Source of the DNA: Gemmatimonadaceae bacterium
GTDB lineage: Bacteria; Gemmatimonadota; Gemmatimonadetes; Gemmatimonadales; Gemmatimonadaceae
DNA length: 64,000 bases
Assembly (NCBI GenBank): GCA_020846935.1
Contig: JADLCY010000011.1
Coordinates: forward strand, 310,001-374,000
Reading direction: 5' to 3'
This document shows, one piece after another, positions 24,523 to 33,872 of the stretch (positions are counted from its first letter, which is position 1; each line of letters opens with the position of its first letter). A program made the translations under genes and the position numbers. The notes below the pieces were generated by a model. It did not search any database. It was not told where the DNA came from and was given only the letters and a program-made list of their open reading frames with translations.

Positions 24523-25365
24523 ATGCGCCACGCATCGCTGGTGTTGGCCGGCCTCTGCCTCACCGGATCGACGGTACTCCTGGCCCAGGCGCGGCCGGCA
24601 CCGAGTCGACCGCAGGAGATGACGATCATCATCGAGGTGGAGAAGGTCGGCCACCAGAGCGCACACGCCAGGCTCGAAGCCGACTGGTCCGCAGCCAACT
24701 CGCGCGCCGGCTACGCGGGGCAATACCTCGGGATCGTCCGGAACACCGGGACCAGGGAACTCTGGTGGCTGAGCGGCTTCGGCTCCAACGAGGAGCGAGC
24801 CAGGAATGCGATGGACAACAGCACGCCGCGGCTGAACGCGGTGGCCGAGCGTTTCGAGGCCCTGGATGCGGCGCACACTGATGCCGTCCGAACCGTGATC
24901 GCCACGCTGCGTCCGGATCTTTCTTCGGGCGAGCCGGCCGACATCACGAAGGCGCGCATGATCGAGGTCACGCGCTGGCGGATTCGCTCCGGCCACGACG
25001 CCGCGTTCGCCGAGGCCGCCAAGCGATACTTTGGCATCGCCGCCAGGGCCGGTGTGCAGTTCCAGACCGCTTTCTATGAAGTGAGCGCGGGCGAACCTGC
25101 GGGAACCTACATCGGGCTCACCGCGATCCAGTCGGCGGCCCACTTCGACCGTGCCCAGGCGGATGCCGCGAAGGTGTACGCGGCATTTTCGGCCGAAGAC
25201 AACACGGAACTCACCCGATTCCTCAGAGAGGGCGTGATGTCGACGGAGACCCACCGCTTCCAGATCGATCCCAACATCAGCGTGCTGCCGGACGCGTGGA
25301 TCGCGACCGATCCGGGCTTCTGGACGCCGTCGTGGAAGAAGGTCGCCAGGACCGGTTCGCGCTGA
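24523..25365 (+). CDS. Secreted ferredoxin-fold (dimeric alpha-beta barrel-like) protein, unknown function
   Basis: 280 residues with a clean signal peptide (LVLAGLCLTGSTVLLAQ) and an AGGAGG site 6 nt before the ATG. Residues about 30-120 and 140-230 look like two copies of an alpha-beta unit: a strand (MTIIIEVEKVG / MIEVTRWRIRSG), a helix (HARLEADWSAAN / DAAFAEAAKRYF), and a 'YLGIVRN...ELWWLSGF / TYIGLTAIQSAAHFD' strand-turn, like NIPSNAP or antibiotic-monooxygenase folds. No catalytic residues stand out. Upstream of and in the same direction as a BNR-propeller gene. Confidence 0.6.
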   Translation: MRHASLVLAGLCLTGSTVLLAQARPAPSRPQEMTIIIEVEKVGHQSAHARLEADWSAANSRAGYAGQYLGIVRNTGTRELWWLSGFGSNEERARNAMDNSTPRLNAVAERFEALDAAHTDAVRTVIATLRPDLSSGEPADITKARMIEVTRWRIRSGHDAAFAEAAKRYFGIAARAGVQFQTAFYEVSAGEPAGTYIGLTAIQSAAHFDRAQADAAKVYAAFSAEDNTELTRFLREGVMSTETHRFQIDPNISVLPDAWIATDPGFWTPSWKKVARTGSR

Positions 25366-25492
25366 AGGCGTTCGCAGGGCGAGAGCGACGGGTTCGCGCT
25401 CGCGGGGACGGAGGGGGCGGTTTGCCTGAACCGTGCCCCGCGTGTTTCATAGAGGCGGTCGAATCCACTCCATTCGCTGCCCCCTCCCCCTC

Positions 25493-28400
25493 ATGCGACT
25501 CCGCTCTCTCCCCGCCCTGCTCCTGGCCGCTCCGGCGGTGCTCGGTGCTCAGGGCCTGAACGCAGACACGGCGGCCTACAAGGCCATCAGCTGGCGAAAC
25601 GTTGGCCCCTGGCGCGGTGGGCGCGCCAACGCCATCACGGGCATTCCGTCGATGCCGCTCACCTATTTCGTGGGGTACACGGGCGGCGGGGTCTGGCGCA
25701 CCGACAACGCCGGCCAGAGCTGGCGCAACATCTCCGACGGGTTTTTCAAGACCAGCACCATCGGCGCGATCGCCATCGCACCCTCGGACCCGAACGTGAT
25801 CTACGTGGGCTCGGGCGAACACGCGATTCGCGGGCAGTCGTCGTCGTACGGCGATGGCGTGTACAAGAGCACCGACCAGGGCCGCACGTGGACCAATATC
25901 GGGCTCCGGTCGACCAAGCAGATCAGCGCCGTGCGCATCCACCCGCAGAACCCCGACATCGTGTGGGTCGCGGCACAAGGTGATCGATGGAAGGGCACTC
26001 CCGATCGCGGCGTCTACCGGACCATGGACGGCGGCAAGACATGGACGCTGCTGCTCAAGGGTGAAAACGCCACGTCCGGCGCGAACGACCTGACGATGGA
26101 TCCAACGAATCCGCGGATTCTCTACGCCGCGATGTGGGACCATCAGCGGGTGCCGTGGAATGTGCGGAGCGGCGGTCCCGGCAGCGGCATCTGGAAGACG
26201 ACCGACGGTGGCGATACCTGGACGCGCCTCTCCAGTGGCCTGCCCCGCCTCGTGGGCAAGATCGGCGTCTCGGTCTCGGCGGACCCGGAGCGGGTGTACG
26301 CGATCGTGGAGGCCGACAGCGGCGGACTCTTTCGCAGCGACGATGCGGGCCGCACCTGGCGCCGCACCTCGGGCGATCGGCTCATCCAGACGCGCAGCTG
26401 GTACTACATGAAGGTGACGGCCGACCCGAAGAACCCGGACGTGCTCTGGGTGATGAACGCCCCGGTGATGCGTTCGATCGACGGCGGGCGCACGTTCCAG
26501 AGCGTGCCGGCGACGCACGGCGACAACCACCAGATCTGGATCAACCCGACCAACAGCGACTACCTCGCGAATGCCAACGACGGCGGAGGCTCCATCTCGC
26601 TGGACGGCGGCAAGACCTGGAGCACGCAGGACAACCAGCCGACCGCGCAGTTCTATCACGTCACGGTCGACGACGACTACCCCTACAAGCTCTATTCCGG
26701 CCAGCAGGACAACTCTTCGGTCGTGATCCGGAGCCGCAGCGACAACGGCTCCATCGGGACGCGCGACTGGTGGGACGGCCCGGGCTGCGAGAGTGCCAAC
26801 GTTGGCGTGAGCGCCCGGACGTTCCGCTACACGTACGGCGGCTGCTATCAGGGCCTGATCAACGAGGTCGACGAGCAAACGGGGCTCTCGCGCGACATCA
26901 TGGCCTACCCCGAGATGAACCTCACGGAGCCGACCGACAAGACCAAGTATCGCTTCAACTGGACGGCGCCGATCCTCGTCTCGCAGCACGACGAGAACAC
27001 CGTTTTCCAGGGCGGCAACGTGCTGTTCCGCACGCGCGATCGCGGGCAGACGTGGGCACCGGTGTCACCCGATCTGTCGAAGAACGACAAGGCCCGCCAG
27101 GGCTGGGGTGGTGGGCCGATCACCAACGAAGGCGCGGGCGGCGAAGTGTACGCGACGATCTTCGTGATCAAGGAGTCGCCGCACGACGCGAACACCATTT
27201 ACGTGGGCACCGACGACGGCAACGTGCAGCTCACGCGCGACGGGACGCGGACGTGGACCAACGTCACGCCGCCCACGGCGGGAGACGGACTCGTCAACGA
27301 GATCGAGGTGTCACCGTTCGACGCGGCGACGGTGTACGTGGCGTTCCGGAAGGATCGCGTGGGTGACCCGGCGCCCTACGTGTTCAAGTCGACCGACTAC
27401 GGCCGCACCTGGACCCGGCTCGTGACCGGTCTGCGTGAGAACGAGCCAGTGCGCGTCGTGCGCGAGGACCCGGAGCGCCGAGGGCTGCTCTACGCCGGCA
27501 CCGAGACCGGCGTGTACGTCTCCTACGACGCCGGCGTGCGCTGGCAGCCGTTCTCCGGCAACCTGCCTGTTGTCCCGGTGACGGACATCGAGGTGCGGCA
27601 CGGCGACCTCATTGCGTCGACCGAAGGTCGCGCGTTCTGGATTCTCGACGACCTCTCCGTCGTGCGGCAGCACGCCGATTCCGTCGTCTCCGCCGCGGCG
27701 CACCTCTACAAGCCACGTGCAGCCATCCTCTCGGATGCCGGCGGCGGATTCGGCGCGCCGACCAGCGCGGGACGCAACCCGCCGGGCCCCGCCGTCGTGT
27801 TCTATCGACTGGCGAACGCGCCCGACAGCGCGACGACGGTGAAGGTGGAGTTCCTCGACAGCCGCGGCGCGGTGCTGCGGTCGTACTCCAACCGGGAAGG
27901 AACCGGGAACCAGCGGCTCGCCCCGGCCGCCGGGGTCAATCGGGTGATCTGGGACCTGCGGCGCCCCGCCCCGACGCAATTGCCCGGCGTGCTCCTGTTC
28001 GGCGCGCCGAGTGCCGGCGCCCTGGCAACGCCAGGCATGTACCAGGTGCGACTCACGGTGGGAACCACCACGCGCACGCAGCCGATCGAAGTGCGGCTCG
28101 ACCCGCGCGTTCAGGTCACGCCCGTGCAGATCGCCGAGCGGGATTCGGTGGCCCAGCTGCTCGTCAGGCGCATCGGCGAGATGCATGACGCCGTCAATCG
28201 CATTCGTGACGTGAAGACGCAGGTGCAGGGCTTTGTCTCGCGAACGAAAGATGCCGACAGTGCCGCGGCCATCGCCGCGCGCGGTGGCGCCCTGGTGAAG
28301 AAGGTCGAATCGATCGACCCGAAGCTCACGACGAAGGCCCAGAACGGTCAGGACATCATCAACTTCGCCAACGGCATCAACGGGCAATTCGGCTTCCTGC

Positions 28401-28591
28401 TGGGCCAGGTCGAAGGCAACCCGGTGCTCACCGCGGGCGCGAAGCAGCGGATCGTCGAACTGGAGCGGCTCTGGTCGGCGCTCCGCGCGGAAGTGGAGTC
28501 GGTCGAGACGGATGTCGAGGCGTTCAACCGCCTGCTGCTGTCGGCGAAGATCGAGGGCGTGGTGGCGAAGAAGAAGACGGTGGTGATGTAG
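25493..28591 (+). CDS. Secreted sortilin/BNR-type beta-propeller protein, second paralogue
   Basis: 1032 residues; ATG 25493 opens a signal peptide (MRLRSLPALLLAAPAVLGAQ), so the 20 residues before it are not used. Contains repeated Asp-box units (WRTDNAGQSW, YKSTDQGRTW, YRTMDGGKTW, WKTTDGGDTW, FRSDDAGRTW, KSTDYGRTW) and the same layout as the paralogue at 17494-20775: propeller, a beta-rich section, and a helical end (RDSVAQLLVRRIGEMHDAVNRI). Shared segments include 'KYRFNWTAPI' against 'RYRFQWTFPI'. Expected to be periplasmic or surface-bound; ligand unknown. Confidence 0.85.
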   Translation: MRLRSLPALLLAAPAVLGAQGLNADTAAYKAISWRNVGPWRGGRANAITGIPSMPLTYFVGYTGGGVWRTDNAGQSWRNISDGFFKTSTIGAIAIAPSDPNVIYVGSGEHAIRGQSSSYGDGVYKSTDQGRTWTNIGLRSTKQISAVRIHPQNPDIVWVAAQGDRWKGTPDRGVYRTMDGGKTWTLLLKGENATSGANDLTMDPTNPRILYAAMWDHQRVPWNVRSGGPGSGIWKTTDGGDTWTRLSSGLPRLVGKIGVSVSADPERVYAIVEADSGGLFRSDDAGRTWRRTSGDRLIQTRSWYYMKVTADPKNPDVLWVMNAPVMRSIDGGRTFQSVPATHGDNHQIWINPTNSDYLANANDGGGSISLDGGKTWSTQDNQPTAQFYHVTVDDDYPYKLYSGQQDNSSVVIRSRSDNGSIGTRDWWDGPGCESANVGVSARTFRYTYGGCYQGLINEVDEQTGLSRDIMAYPEMNLTEPTDKTKYRFNWTAPILVSQHDENTVFQGGNVLFRTRDRGQTWAPVSPDLSKNDKARQGWGGGPITNEGAGGEVYATIFVIKESPHDANTIYVGTDDGNVQLTRDGTRTWTNVTPPTAGDGLVNEIEVSPFDAATVYVAFRKDRVGDPAPYVFKSTDYGRTWTRLVTGLRENEPVRVVREDPERRGLLYAGTETGVYVSYDAGVRWQPFSGNLPVVPVTDIEVRHGDLIASTEGRAFWILDDLSVVRQHADSVVSAAAHLYKPRAAILSDAGGGFGAPTSAGRNPPGPAVVFYRLANAPDSATTVKVEFLDSRGAVLRSYSNREGTGNQRLAPAAGVNRVIWDLRRPAPTQLPGVLLFGAPSAGALATPGMYQVRLTVGTTTRTQPIEVRLDPRVQVTPVQIAERDSVAQLLVRRIGEMHDAVNRIRDVKTQVQGFVSRTKDADSAAAIAARGGALVKKVESIDPKLTTKAQNGQDIINFANGINGQFGFLLGQVEGNPVLTAGAKQRIVELERLWSALRAEVESVETDVEAFNRLLLSAKIEGVVAKKKTVVM

Positions 28592-28780
28592 CACGCGGGC
28601 CGGCGATCGCCGGCCACGGTGTCCAACCGACGGGGGATGGCTTCCGGCCCCGATACGGTTCGTCCCATCACGCCGATCCTGCGGAACGCTGCGCAGGTGC
28701 TCATCTTGGGCATCTGCGCGGCCGCGCTGACCCGAGGGCAGCGTGCGGCGCCGGTTCGCCCACCGTCCTTCCGCCATCCG

Positions 28781-31150
28781 ATGTTCCTTCTCGCCGCCCT
28801 GCTCGTCGCAAGCGCCGATCCTACGGTCCACAACGGACGGCAGCGCAACCTCGAAGTGAAGCCTCCCCGGATTGCTGTCGAGGCCGTCATCGATGGGCAG
28901 CTGGACGAGGAGGCATGGAAGCAGGCGGCCGTCCTCACCGGCTTCTCGCGCTACTCGCCCGACGACGGCGTCGCCGCCGACGACTCCACGGACGTCTACG
29001 TATGGTATTCGCCCACCGCGATCCACTTTGGCATTCGAGCCTACGCGCCAGCCGGCACCATCAACGCGACCCTGGCCGACCGCGACAAGATCTACAACGA
29101 CGACCACGTCTCGATCTTTCTCTCCACGTTCAACAACGGCCGCGAGGCGACCGTCTTCACCGTCAACCCGCTGGGCTCGCAGGGCGACGGTACGCTCGCC
29201 GAGCGTGGGAACAACTCGAGTGGCACGTTCGGCGCCCTGCAGATCGGGCGCGAGCCGACCGACATCTCGCCTGACTTTGTGTTCCAATCGAAGGGACGGC
29301 TGACCGAGTTTGGGTACGAGGTCGAGGTCCGGATTCCCTTCAAGAGCCTTCGCTATCAGTCAGACTCCTCGCAGGTCTGGGGCGTGAACGTGACGCGCCG
29401 CGTGCAGGCGCGCGGGTACGAATATTCGTGGGCCCCGGCCGCGCGCGCCGCCGCGACCTTCCTCGGGCAGTTCGGCCACCTGCGCGACCTCACCGGGCTG
29501 CAGCGTGGCGTGGTGCTCGACCTCAACCCCATCGTGACGTCGCGCCGCACGGGCGCGCGGGTCGGGAGCGCCTTCGACCGCGATAACACGACCGAGATCG
29601 GCGGCAACGTGCGCTGGGGCATCACCAACAACTGGACGCTCAACGGCACGATCAATCCCGACTTCGCGGAGGTGGAGTCGGACGCCGGACAGATCGTCAA
29701 TGACCCCCGCCGCGCGCTCTTCTTCCCGGAGCGCCGGCCGTTCTTCCTGGACGGCATCGAGCAGTTCGCGGTGGGCAACAACCTCGTGTACACGCGTCGC
29801 ATCGCAGCGCCGCTCGTGGCCGCCAAGACCGTCGGCAAGCGGGGCGCCACGACATTCGCGCTCCTGTCAGCCGTGGACGACAAGCAGCTCTCGGCGACAC
29901 TCGAAGATCGGCCCGTATTCAACATCCTGAGGATGCAGCACGACCTCGGGCGCGCGTCGAGAGTCGGCCTGTTGCTGACGGATCGCCGCGACGGCGACTA
30001 CACGAACACAGTGCTCGGCGGCGATGCGCGCATCGTGTGGAAGAACATCTACAGTGCGCAGCTCCAGGCGGCCGGCAGCCGCACGGAAGCGCCCGCCGCC
30101 GACTCGCGCGTGGGCCAGCTCTATACGGCGGTCGTGCGCAGAGCCGGTCGCACGTTAGGCGCGCAGTACCGCTTCAGCCTGCTCGACGACGAGTTCGACA
30201 CGCAGGCCGGGTTCATCAACCGCCCCGCCATCGTCACCACGCGACTCTCGCACAGCCTGACCCACTACGCAAAGCCCGGCAGTCTTCTTGAGCGATCGAC
30301 ATTCGAGATCGCCGCCGATGGCATGTGGGGCTATCAGCGGTTCGTGCATGGCGACGACATGCAGGAGAAGAAGCTGCATTTCAACAACAGCTTCTTCCTC
30401 AAGGGTGGCTGGAACATCGGCACGTCGTTCCTGGTGGAGACCTTCGGCTTCGACGACGCCCTGTTTGGCAACGTGTATGTAGAGGAACCTGGACCTGGTG
30501 GCCAGCCCACCTACCGCAAGTTCAGCGGGCGCGATCGGCTGGGGAACATCGACTATGTGGTGAACGTCGGCACGCCGAGTTTCCGCAGGTTCTCAGGCTC
30601 GGCGCAATACGTGTGGGGTCGTGACGAGAACTTTTACGAGTGGACGTCGGCCAACATCGGCTGGATCAACCTCACGCTCGCCTGGCGGCCAACCGACCAA
30701 CTGCGGGTGACGGGCACCTACGACTGGCAGGGCTATCGTCGGTTGAGCGACAACTCGCTGGTGGCCGAGACCAGTCTGCCGCGACTTCGGCTGGAGTACC
30801 AGATCACGCGGTCGATCTTCGTGCGCGCGGTGGCGCAGTATACGGCCGACTACGCCGACGATCTGCGCGAGAGCGACCGCTCGCAGCGGCCGCTGGTGCG
30901 TTTGATTGGCGGTCGCTACGTGCGTGCACGCGGGTTCTCGACGGTGGAGCGACGCGCGAACCACCAGAACACGTTCCGGCCGGAGTTCCTGTTCAGCTAC
31001 CTGCCGTCACCGGGGACGGTGATCTATGCCGGGTTCAACCGTACGATGACGGAGCCGGGTGCGTGGAAGTTCGGGCGCGGTGACGATCGCACGTTGACGC
31101 GTCAGTCGGACGCGATGTTTGTGAAGGTGAGTTGGCTGTTCCGACGGTAA
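28781..31150 (+). CDS. DUF5916 outer-membrane protein with N-terminal CBM9-like domain
   Basis: 789 residues using the ATG at 28781, which gives a short signal peptide (FLLAALLVASAD); the frame is open back to a GTG at 28619. The first about 190 mature residues are a family-9 carbohydrate-binding-like sandwich (AVIDGQLDEEAWKQAA, then STDVYVWYSPTAIHFGIRAY), followed by the DUF5916 core with the diagnostic segment NPDFAEVESDAGQIVN then FFPERRPFFLDG. The rest is strand-rich with alternating aromatics and ends in an aromatic/Arg motif, consistent with a beta-barrel. Function unknown. One of its leucine codons is TTA inside CGTTAGGC (30153-30160). Confidence 0.82.
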   Translation: MFLLAALLVASADPTVHNGRQRNLEVKPPRIAVEAVIDGQLDEEAWKQAAVLTGFSRYSPDDGVAADDSTDVYVWYSPTAIHFGIRAYAPAGTINATLADRDKIYNDDHVSIFLSTFNNGREATVFTVNPLGSQGDGTLAERGNNSSGTFGALQIGREPTDISPDFVFQSKGRLTEFGYEVEVRIPFKSLRYQSDSSQVWGVNVTRRVQARGYEYSWAPAARAAATFLGQFGHLRDLTGLQRGVVLDLNPIVTSRRTGARVGSAFDRDNTTEIGGNVRWGITNNWTLNGTINPDFAEVESDAGQIVNDPRRALFFPERRPFFLDGIEQFAVGNNLVYTRRIAAPLVAAKTVGKRGATTFALLSAVDDKQLSATLEDRPVFNILRMQHDLGRASRVGLLLTDRRDGDYTNTVLGGDARIVWKNIYSAQLQAAGSRTEAPAADSRVGQLYTAVVRRAGRTLGAQYRFSLLDDEFDTQAGFINRPAIVTTRLSHSLTHYAKPGSLLERSTFEIAADGMWGYQRFVHGDDMQEKKLHFNNSFFLKGGWNIGTSFLVETFGFDDALFGNVYVEEPGPGGQPTYRKFSGRDRLGNIDYVVNVGTPSFRRFSGSAQYVWGRDENFYEWTSANIGWINLTLAWRPTDQLRVTGTYDWQGYRRLSDNSLVAETSLPRLRLEYQITRSIFVRAVAQYTADYADDLRESDRSQRPLVRLIGGRYVRARGFSTVERRANHQNTFRPEFLFSYLPSPGTVIYAGFNRTMTEPGAWKFGRGDDRTLTRQSDAMFVKVSWLFRR

Positions 31151-31177
31151 CCATGGGAGCGTAGAACGCGCGACGCC

Positions 31178-32293
31178 CTATCGGCGGCGCAGGCCCACCC
31201 TGGAGACTCGCACGCGGGTCGCTCCGTCGGCATCAACCTCGACGGCCGCGATTCGACCTCCGGGCAGCGATGCGATCACCCACTCGGCAACGCGCTCGCT
31301 CGCCATCAGCGCGCCTGACCTTGGATCGATGACCTCGATGATCGAGTCAAAGAGTCTCGAAAGATCGAGCTGACGGTAGTCGACTTCTCCTCCTTCGTGC
31401 GCGGCCCTCGGCCAGGCGTCGGGCCAATCCGGAGCCGGAACACGCAGGAAGACCCAGAGCAGCCCGTCGTCATCCTCGTGCATGGCCGAGACGGCAGGAG
31501 ATGGCGCCGTGCGCGGTGTGCCCAGCGCCCTTCGCGCGGTACCGGGGAACCAGTCGGGTGTGCGACGGAGGAAGAACACGCGTCGGCTGGGCCAATCCCA
31601 CCGACCCACCCGATACTGTGCTTCGTCGGCGGCCCAGAAGCCTCCACCTCGAGCGGGGGCAAGCACCTGCGCAAGCCTCCAGTATTCGCCGGGCCGCACC
31701 GCCCCATCGTCGGGGCCGAACGAACTTTTCCATTCCGCAACCTGGCCGGACAGATCGAGGCGATGCAGGGGCCATCCTGCGCCAGACGGTGAACCTACCG
31801 ATCCCGAGCCGAGGATGGCGGCAGGCCAGTCCTCGACGAGCAGCGGCGTGGGAAAGCCTTCGACCGCGATCGTCCTCCCCGGCTTGAGATCAGCGGACCA
31901 CAAGGAGAACCGCGCCGCACCCGCGTCGAGAACCAGAACACTATCGCCGCCGACGGGCACCATGTCCCGCGGTCGCACGAACTCGCCCGGTCCGGCGCCC
32001 TTGCGTCCGACGCGCCCCAGCAGGCGACCGGCGGAGTCGAACATCAGCGGTGGCTCGTCCCCTGCGAGGACCCAGAAGCGCCCACGCTGGTCGACGCGCA
32101 CGGCTTGAATGCCAGCCGGAATGTCCACACCTCGTGAGCCGGTCAAGACGTGTTCGCCACGAACGGTGACCTCGCAACGAGGGCAAGCACGCTGGTCGCC
32201 GATGTGCCGCTCCGATTGCGCGCTCGCCGCGTTAGGCGCCAGCGTTGCGAGGACGATCGCCGCCAATCGACGCGCGGTTGAGCGTGCGCCCAT
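31178..32293 (-). CDS. Exported 6-bladed beta-propeller-like protein
   Basis: 371 residues from ATG 32293, which has a GGAGGG site 6 nt upstream and opens a signal peptide (RLAAIVLATLAPNAASA). The longer frame back to 32452 lacks both. Mature sequence shows NHL/6-bladed-propeller-like repeats: IQAVRVDQRGRFWVLAGDEP, LLGRVGRKGAGPGEFVRPRD and VPVGGDSVLVLDAGAARFSLW. The G-x-G-P-G-E-F signature is frequent in such 'BF3999-like' lipoprotein or periplasmic propellers. Two cysteines sit near the mature N-terminus (CPRC). No enzyme active site is recognised. The next gene upstream is 26 nt away in the same direction. Confidence 0.65.
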   Translation of the reverse strand: MGARSTARRLAAIVLATLAPNAASAQSERHIGDQRACPRCEVTVRGEHVLTGSRGVDIPAGIQAVRVDQRGRFWVLAGDEPPLMFDSAGRLLGRVGRKGAGPGEFVRPRDMVPVGGDSVLVLDAGAARFSLWSADLKPGRTIAVEGFPTPLLVEDWPAAILGSGSVGSPSGAGWPLHRLDLSGQVAEWKSSFGPDDGAVRPGEYWRLAQVLAPARGGGFWAADEAQYRVGRWDWPSRRVFFLRRTPDWFPGTARRALGTPRTAPSPAVSAMHEDDDGLLWVFLRVPAPDWPDAWPRAAHEGGEVDYRQLDLSRLFDSIIEVIDPRSGALMASERVAEWVIASLPGGRIAAVEVDADGATRVRVSRVGLRRR

Positions 32294-32319
32294 GGCACCC
32301 TCCGTTTGCGGATGAACAG

Positions 32320-32814
32320 TCAGTGCCAACGTGCGAGGTCCACCGTATGCACGGGTGCGACGGGCGCCGTCGCGCGGTTGAGGCCCGCAAGCACGGCGAT
32401 CCGGTCGGCGTCCGGTATCGGGAGCGAGGCAATGACGCTCGCCTGGCGACAATCCATGACCTCCAACGCCTTTCGTGTCGCGTTGTAGACGACGCTCCCC
32501 GCCGCGAGTGGCGCGAGCGCGAGCAGCGTGCGCACATCTGCGGTCGTGGCAGCCTCGACGATTGCGCGGTACGCCTCACCCGTCACGCCAGCGAACGAGG
32601 CCGCACACTCATCATGGCAGTCGAATATCGACTCGCCCGGGCAGATGTTGCAGGAGACATGTTGAGGCGCTCCGATCGAGGCGCCACTTCCCGACGCAGT
32701 ATGAGCGGTACCCGTCGAGCAGCCGTACTGAAGTGCGTAGCACTGGCTCTGCGCCTGCAATTGCGCGGCGCCAACACCCGTGGACAGCAGGAGGAGTCCC
32801 ATTGGGACCTTCAT
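32320..32814 (-). CDS. Small Cys-rich exported protein
   Basis: 164 residues from ATG 32814 (GGAGG 7 nt before it). Signal peptide KVPMGLLLLSTGVGAAQLQA, then a cysteine-rich stretch (CYALQYGC, then SCNICPGESIFDCHDECAA) and one later cysteine in VMDCRQ, followed by an Ala/Leu-rich helical region. Seven or more cysteines in the exported part suggest disulfides or metal binding. No family recognised. Likely operonic with the downstream propeller gene. Confidence 0.6.
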   Translation of the reverse strand: MKVPMGLLLLSTGVGAAQLQAQSQCYALQYGCSTGTAHTASGSGASIGAPQHVSCNICPGESIFDCHDECAASFAGVTGEAYRAIVEAATTADVRTLLALAPLAAGSVVYNATRKALEVMDCRQASVIASLPIPDADRIAVLAGLNRATAPVAPVHTVDLARWH

Positions 32815-32857
32815 CTCGGCCTCCGGACGGTTCGATGTGGCACGACCATACCCCCCC

Positions 32858-32871
32858 CTTGACATTTGTCA
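32858..32871. promoter_or_regulatory. Palindromic TTGACA-TT-TGTCAA in a divergent promoter region
   Basis: Perfect inverted repeat in which each arm equals a -35 hexamer, one on each strand. It lies between divergent genes (starts at 32814 and 32954). On the minus strand a weak -10-like TATGGT follows at a short 15-nt spacing; on the plus strand no good -10 is seen. It may be a shared -35 region, or an operator. Confidence 0.4.
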
Positions 32872-32953
32872 AGCGTTCGATGAAGGAGTACAAACCGAAC
32901 ACAACCAGATGCGACACTGCCGATGTCTTCGTCGAGCGCTTCGGTTCCGGACC

Positions 32954-33685
32954 ATGAGGCTGGCAATGGCCGTGCTCGCATGTTTCGCGCTTCCGGGCCT
33001 GACGAGTGCGCAACCGGTTCGCCTCGCCCGCCCGTCGCCTAACGATGCGTGGACCGCACATGCGGCCGCCGTGCTGGCGCTTCAGGGCCTCGATACGAGT
33101 TCGTTCATCGACAGTGCGATCGCCGCACGCGCAGGCGCGTTCCTCACGCGAGCGGTGCAGGAGATAGCGGGCCTTCCGCGCGCGATGCCCGAGGGCAACT
33201 GGTGGGCGCTGACCCTGATCCCGGACGACGGCCTGATCGACGTGCTGCAGTCGCGGCGCGGCGCTCAGCTTCAGCGCAAGTTTCTCCCACAGTGGATCGT
33301 GCGGCCCGGCGGCATGACCGGTTTGGACACGCTGCTGAACGCACATCGGCCCGACAGCGTCATCCTCCGCCGGGGTATCGGAGGAAGCGACCGCACCACG
33401 TGGTCACTTCGCGTCACGTATCGCTACGCCATGAACCTGCCCGCGATCCTCGAACGCTATCTCGCCGTCCCCGGCATGCGGGCCGGGTTCATTTCGCCGG
33501 ATGACGGGCTGCAGTCAGGGTCGCTATGGACCCTGTCGCTGATCGACGACCGCTGGAGACTGAGCCTTCGCGAAGGGCTGGGCGAATGCAGAGTGCAGTG
33601 CGCGGAAGAGCGGGAGTGGACGGTGACCGAAGCGCCCGACGGCTCACCGCGCCTTCTCTTCATCTCGCCTCCACGACCGCGTTAG
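32954..33685 (+). CDS. Exported hypothetical protein (243 aa)
   Basis: The ATG at 32954 opens a signal peptide (MAVLACFALPGLTSAQ); the in-frame extension back to 32780 is unlikely. The mature part has helical LDTSSFIDSAIAARAGAFLTRAV, a strand segment GNWWALTLIPDDGLIDVL and a later strand-rich half with two cysteines (GECRVQCAEE). No recognised domain. Divergent from the Cys-rich protein and sharing the TTGACA palindrome upstream. Contains the octamer GCCTAACG (33037-33044), encoding Ser-Pro-Asn-Asp. Confidence 0.5.
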   Translation: MRLAMAVLACFALPGLTSAQPVRLARPSPNDAWTAHAAAVLALQGLDTSSFIDSAIAARAGAFLTRAVQEIAGLPRAMPEGNWWALTLIPDDGLIDVLQSRRGAQLQRKFLPQWIVRPGGMTGLDTLLNAHRPDSVILRRGIGGSDRTTWSLRVTYRYAMNLPAILERYLAVPGMRAGFISPDDGLQSGSLWTLSLIDDRWRLSLREGLGECRVQCAEEREWTVTEAPDGSPRLLFISPPRPR

Positions 33686-33872
33686 TCGGGAGGCGGTTTC
33701 TGTGGTGAAGCTGGCCGCGGGGCGCCGTCCATCCGGTCGCGACGTCGCCCGCCCGACCGCCCGCGCGAACGACGGCGACAACGAGCCGGAGTTCCCCGGC
33801 ATGCGCGCCGCCCGCACGACGGCGGGCCCCCGGCGCACGGACGCTGGGCGACCGTGGCCGGGGCGAACGGAA

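Noticed and set aside
23530-25254. 574-codon minus-strand frame
   Set aside because: Only its last 202 codons (Uma2) are protein-like; the rest is antisense to the secreted protein gene at 24523 and rich in Arg and Gly, as expected for a shadow frame in GC-rich DNA.
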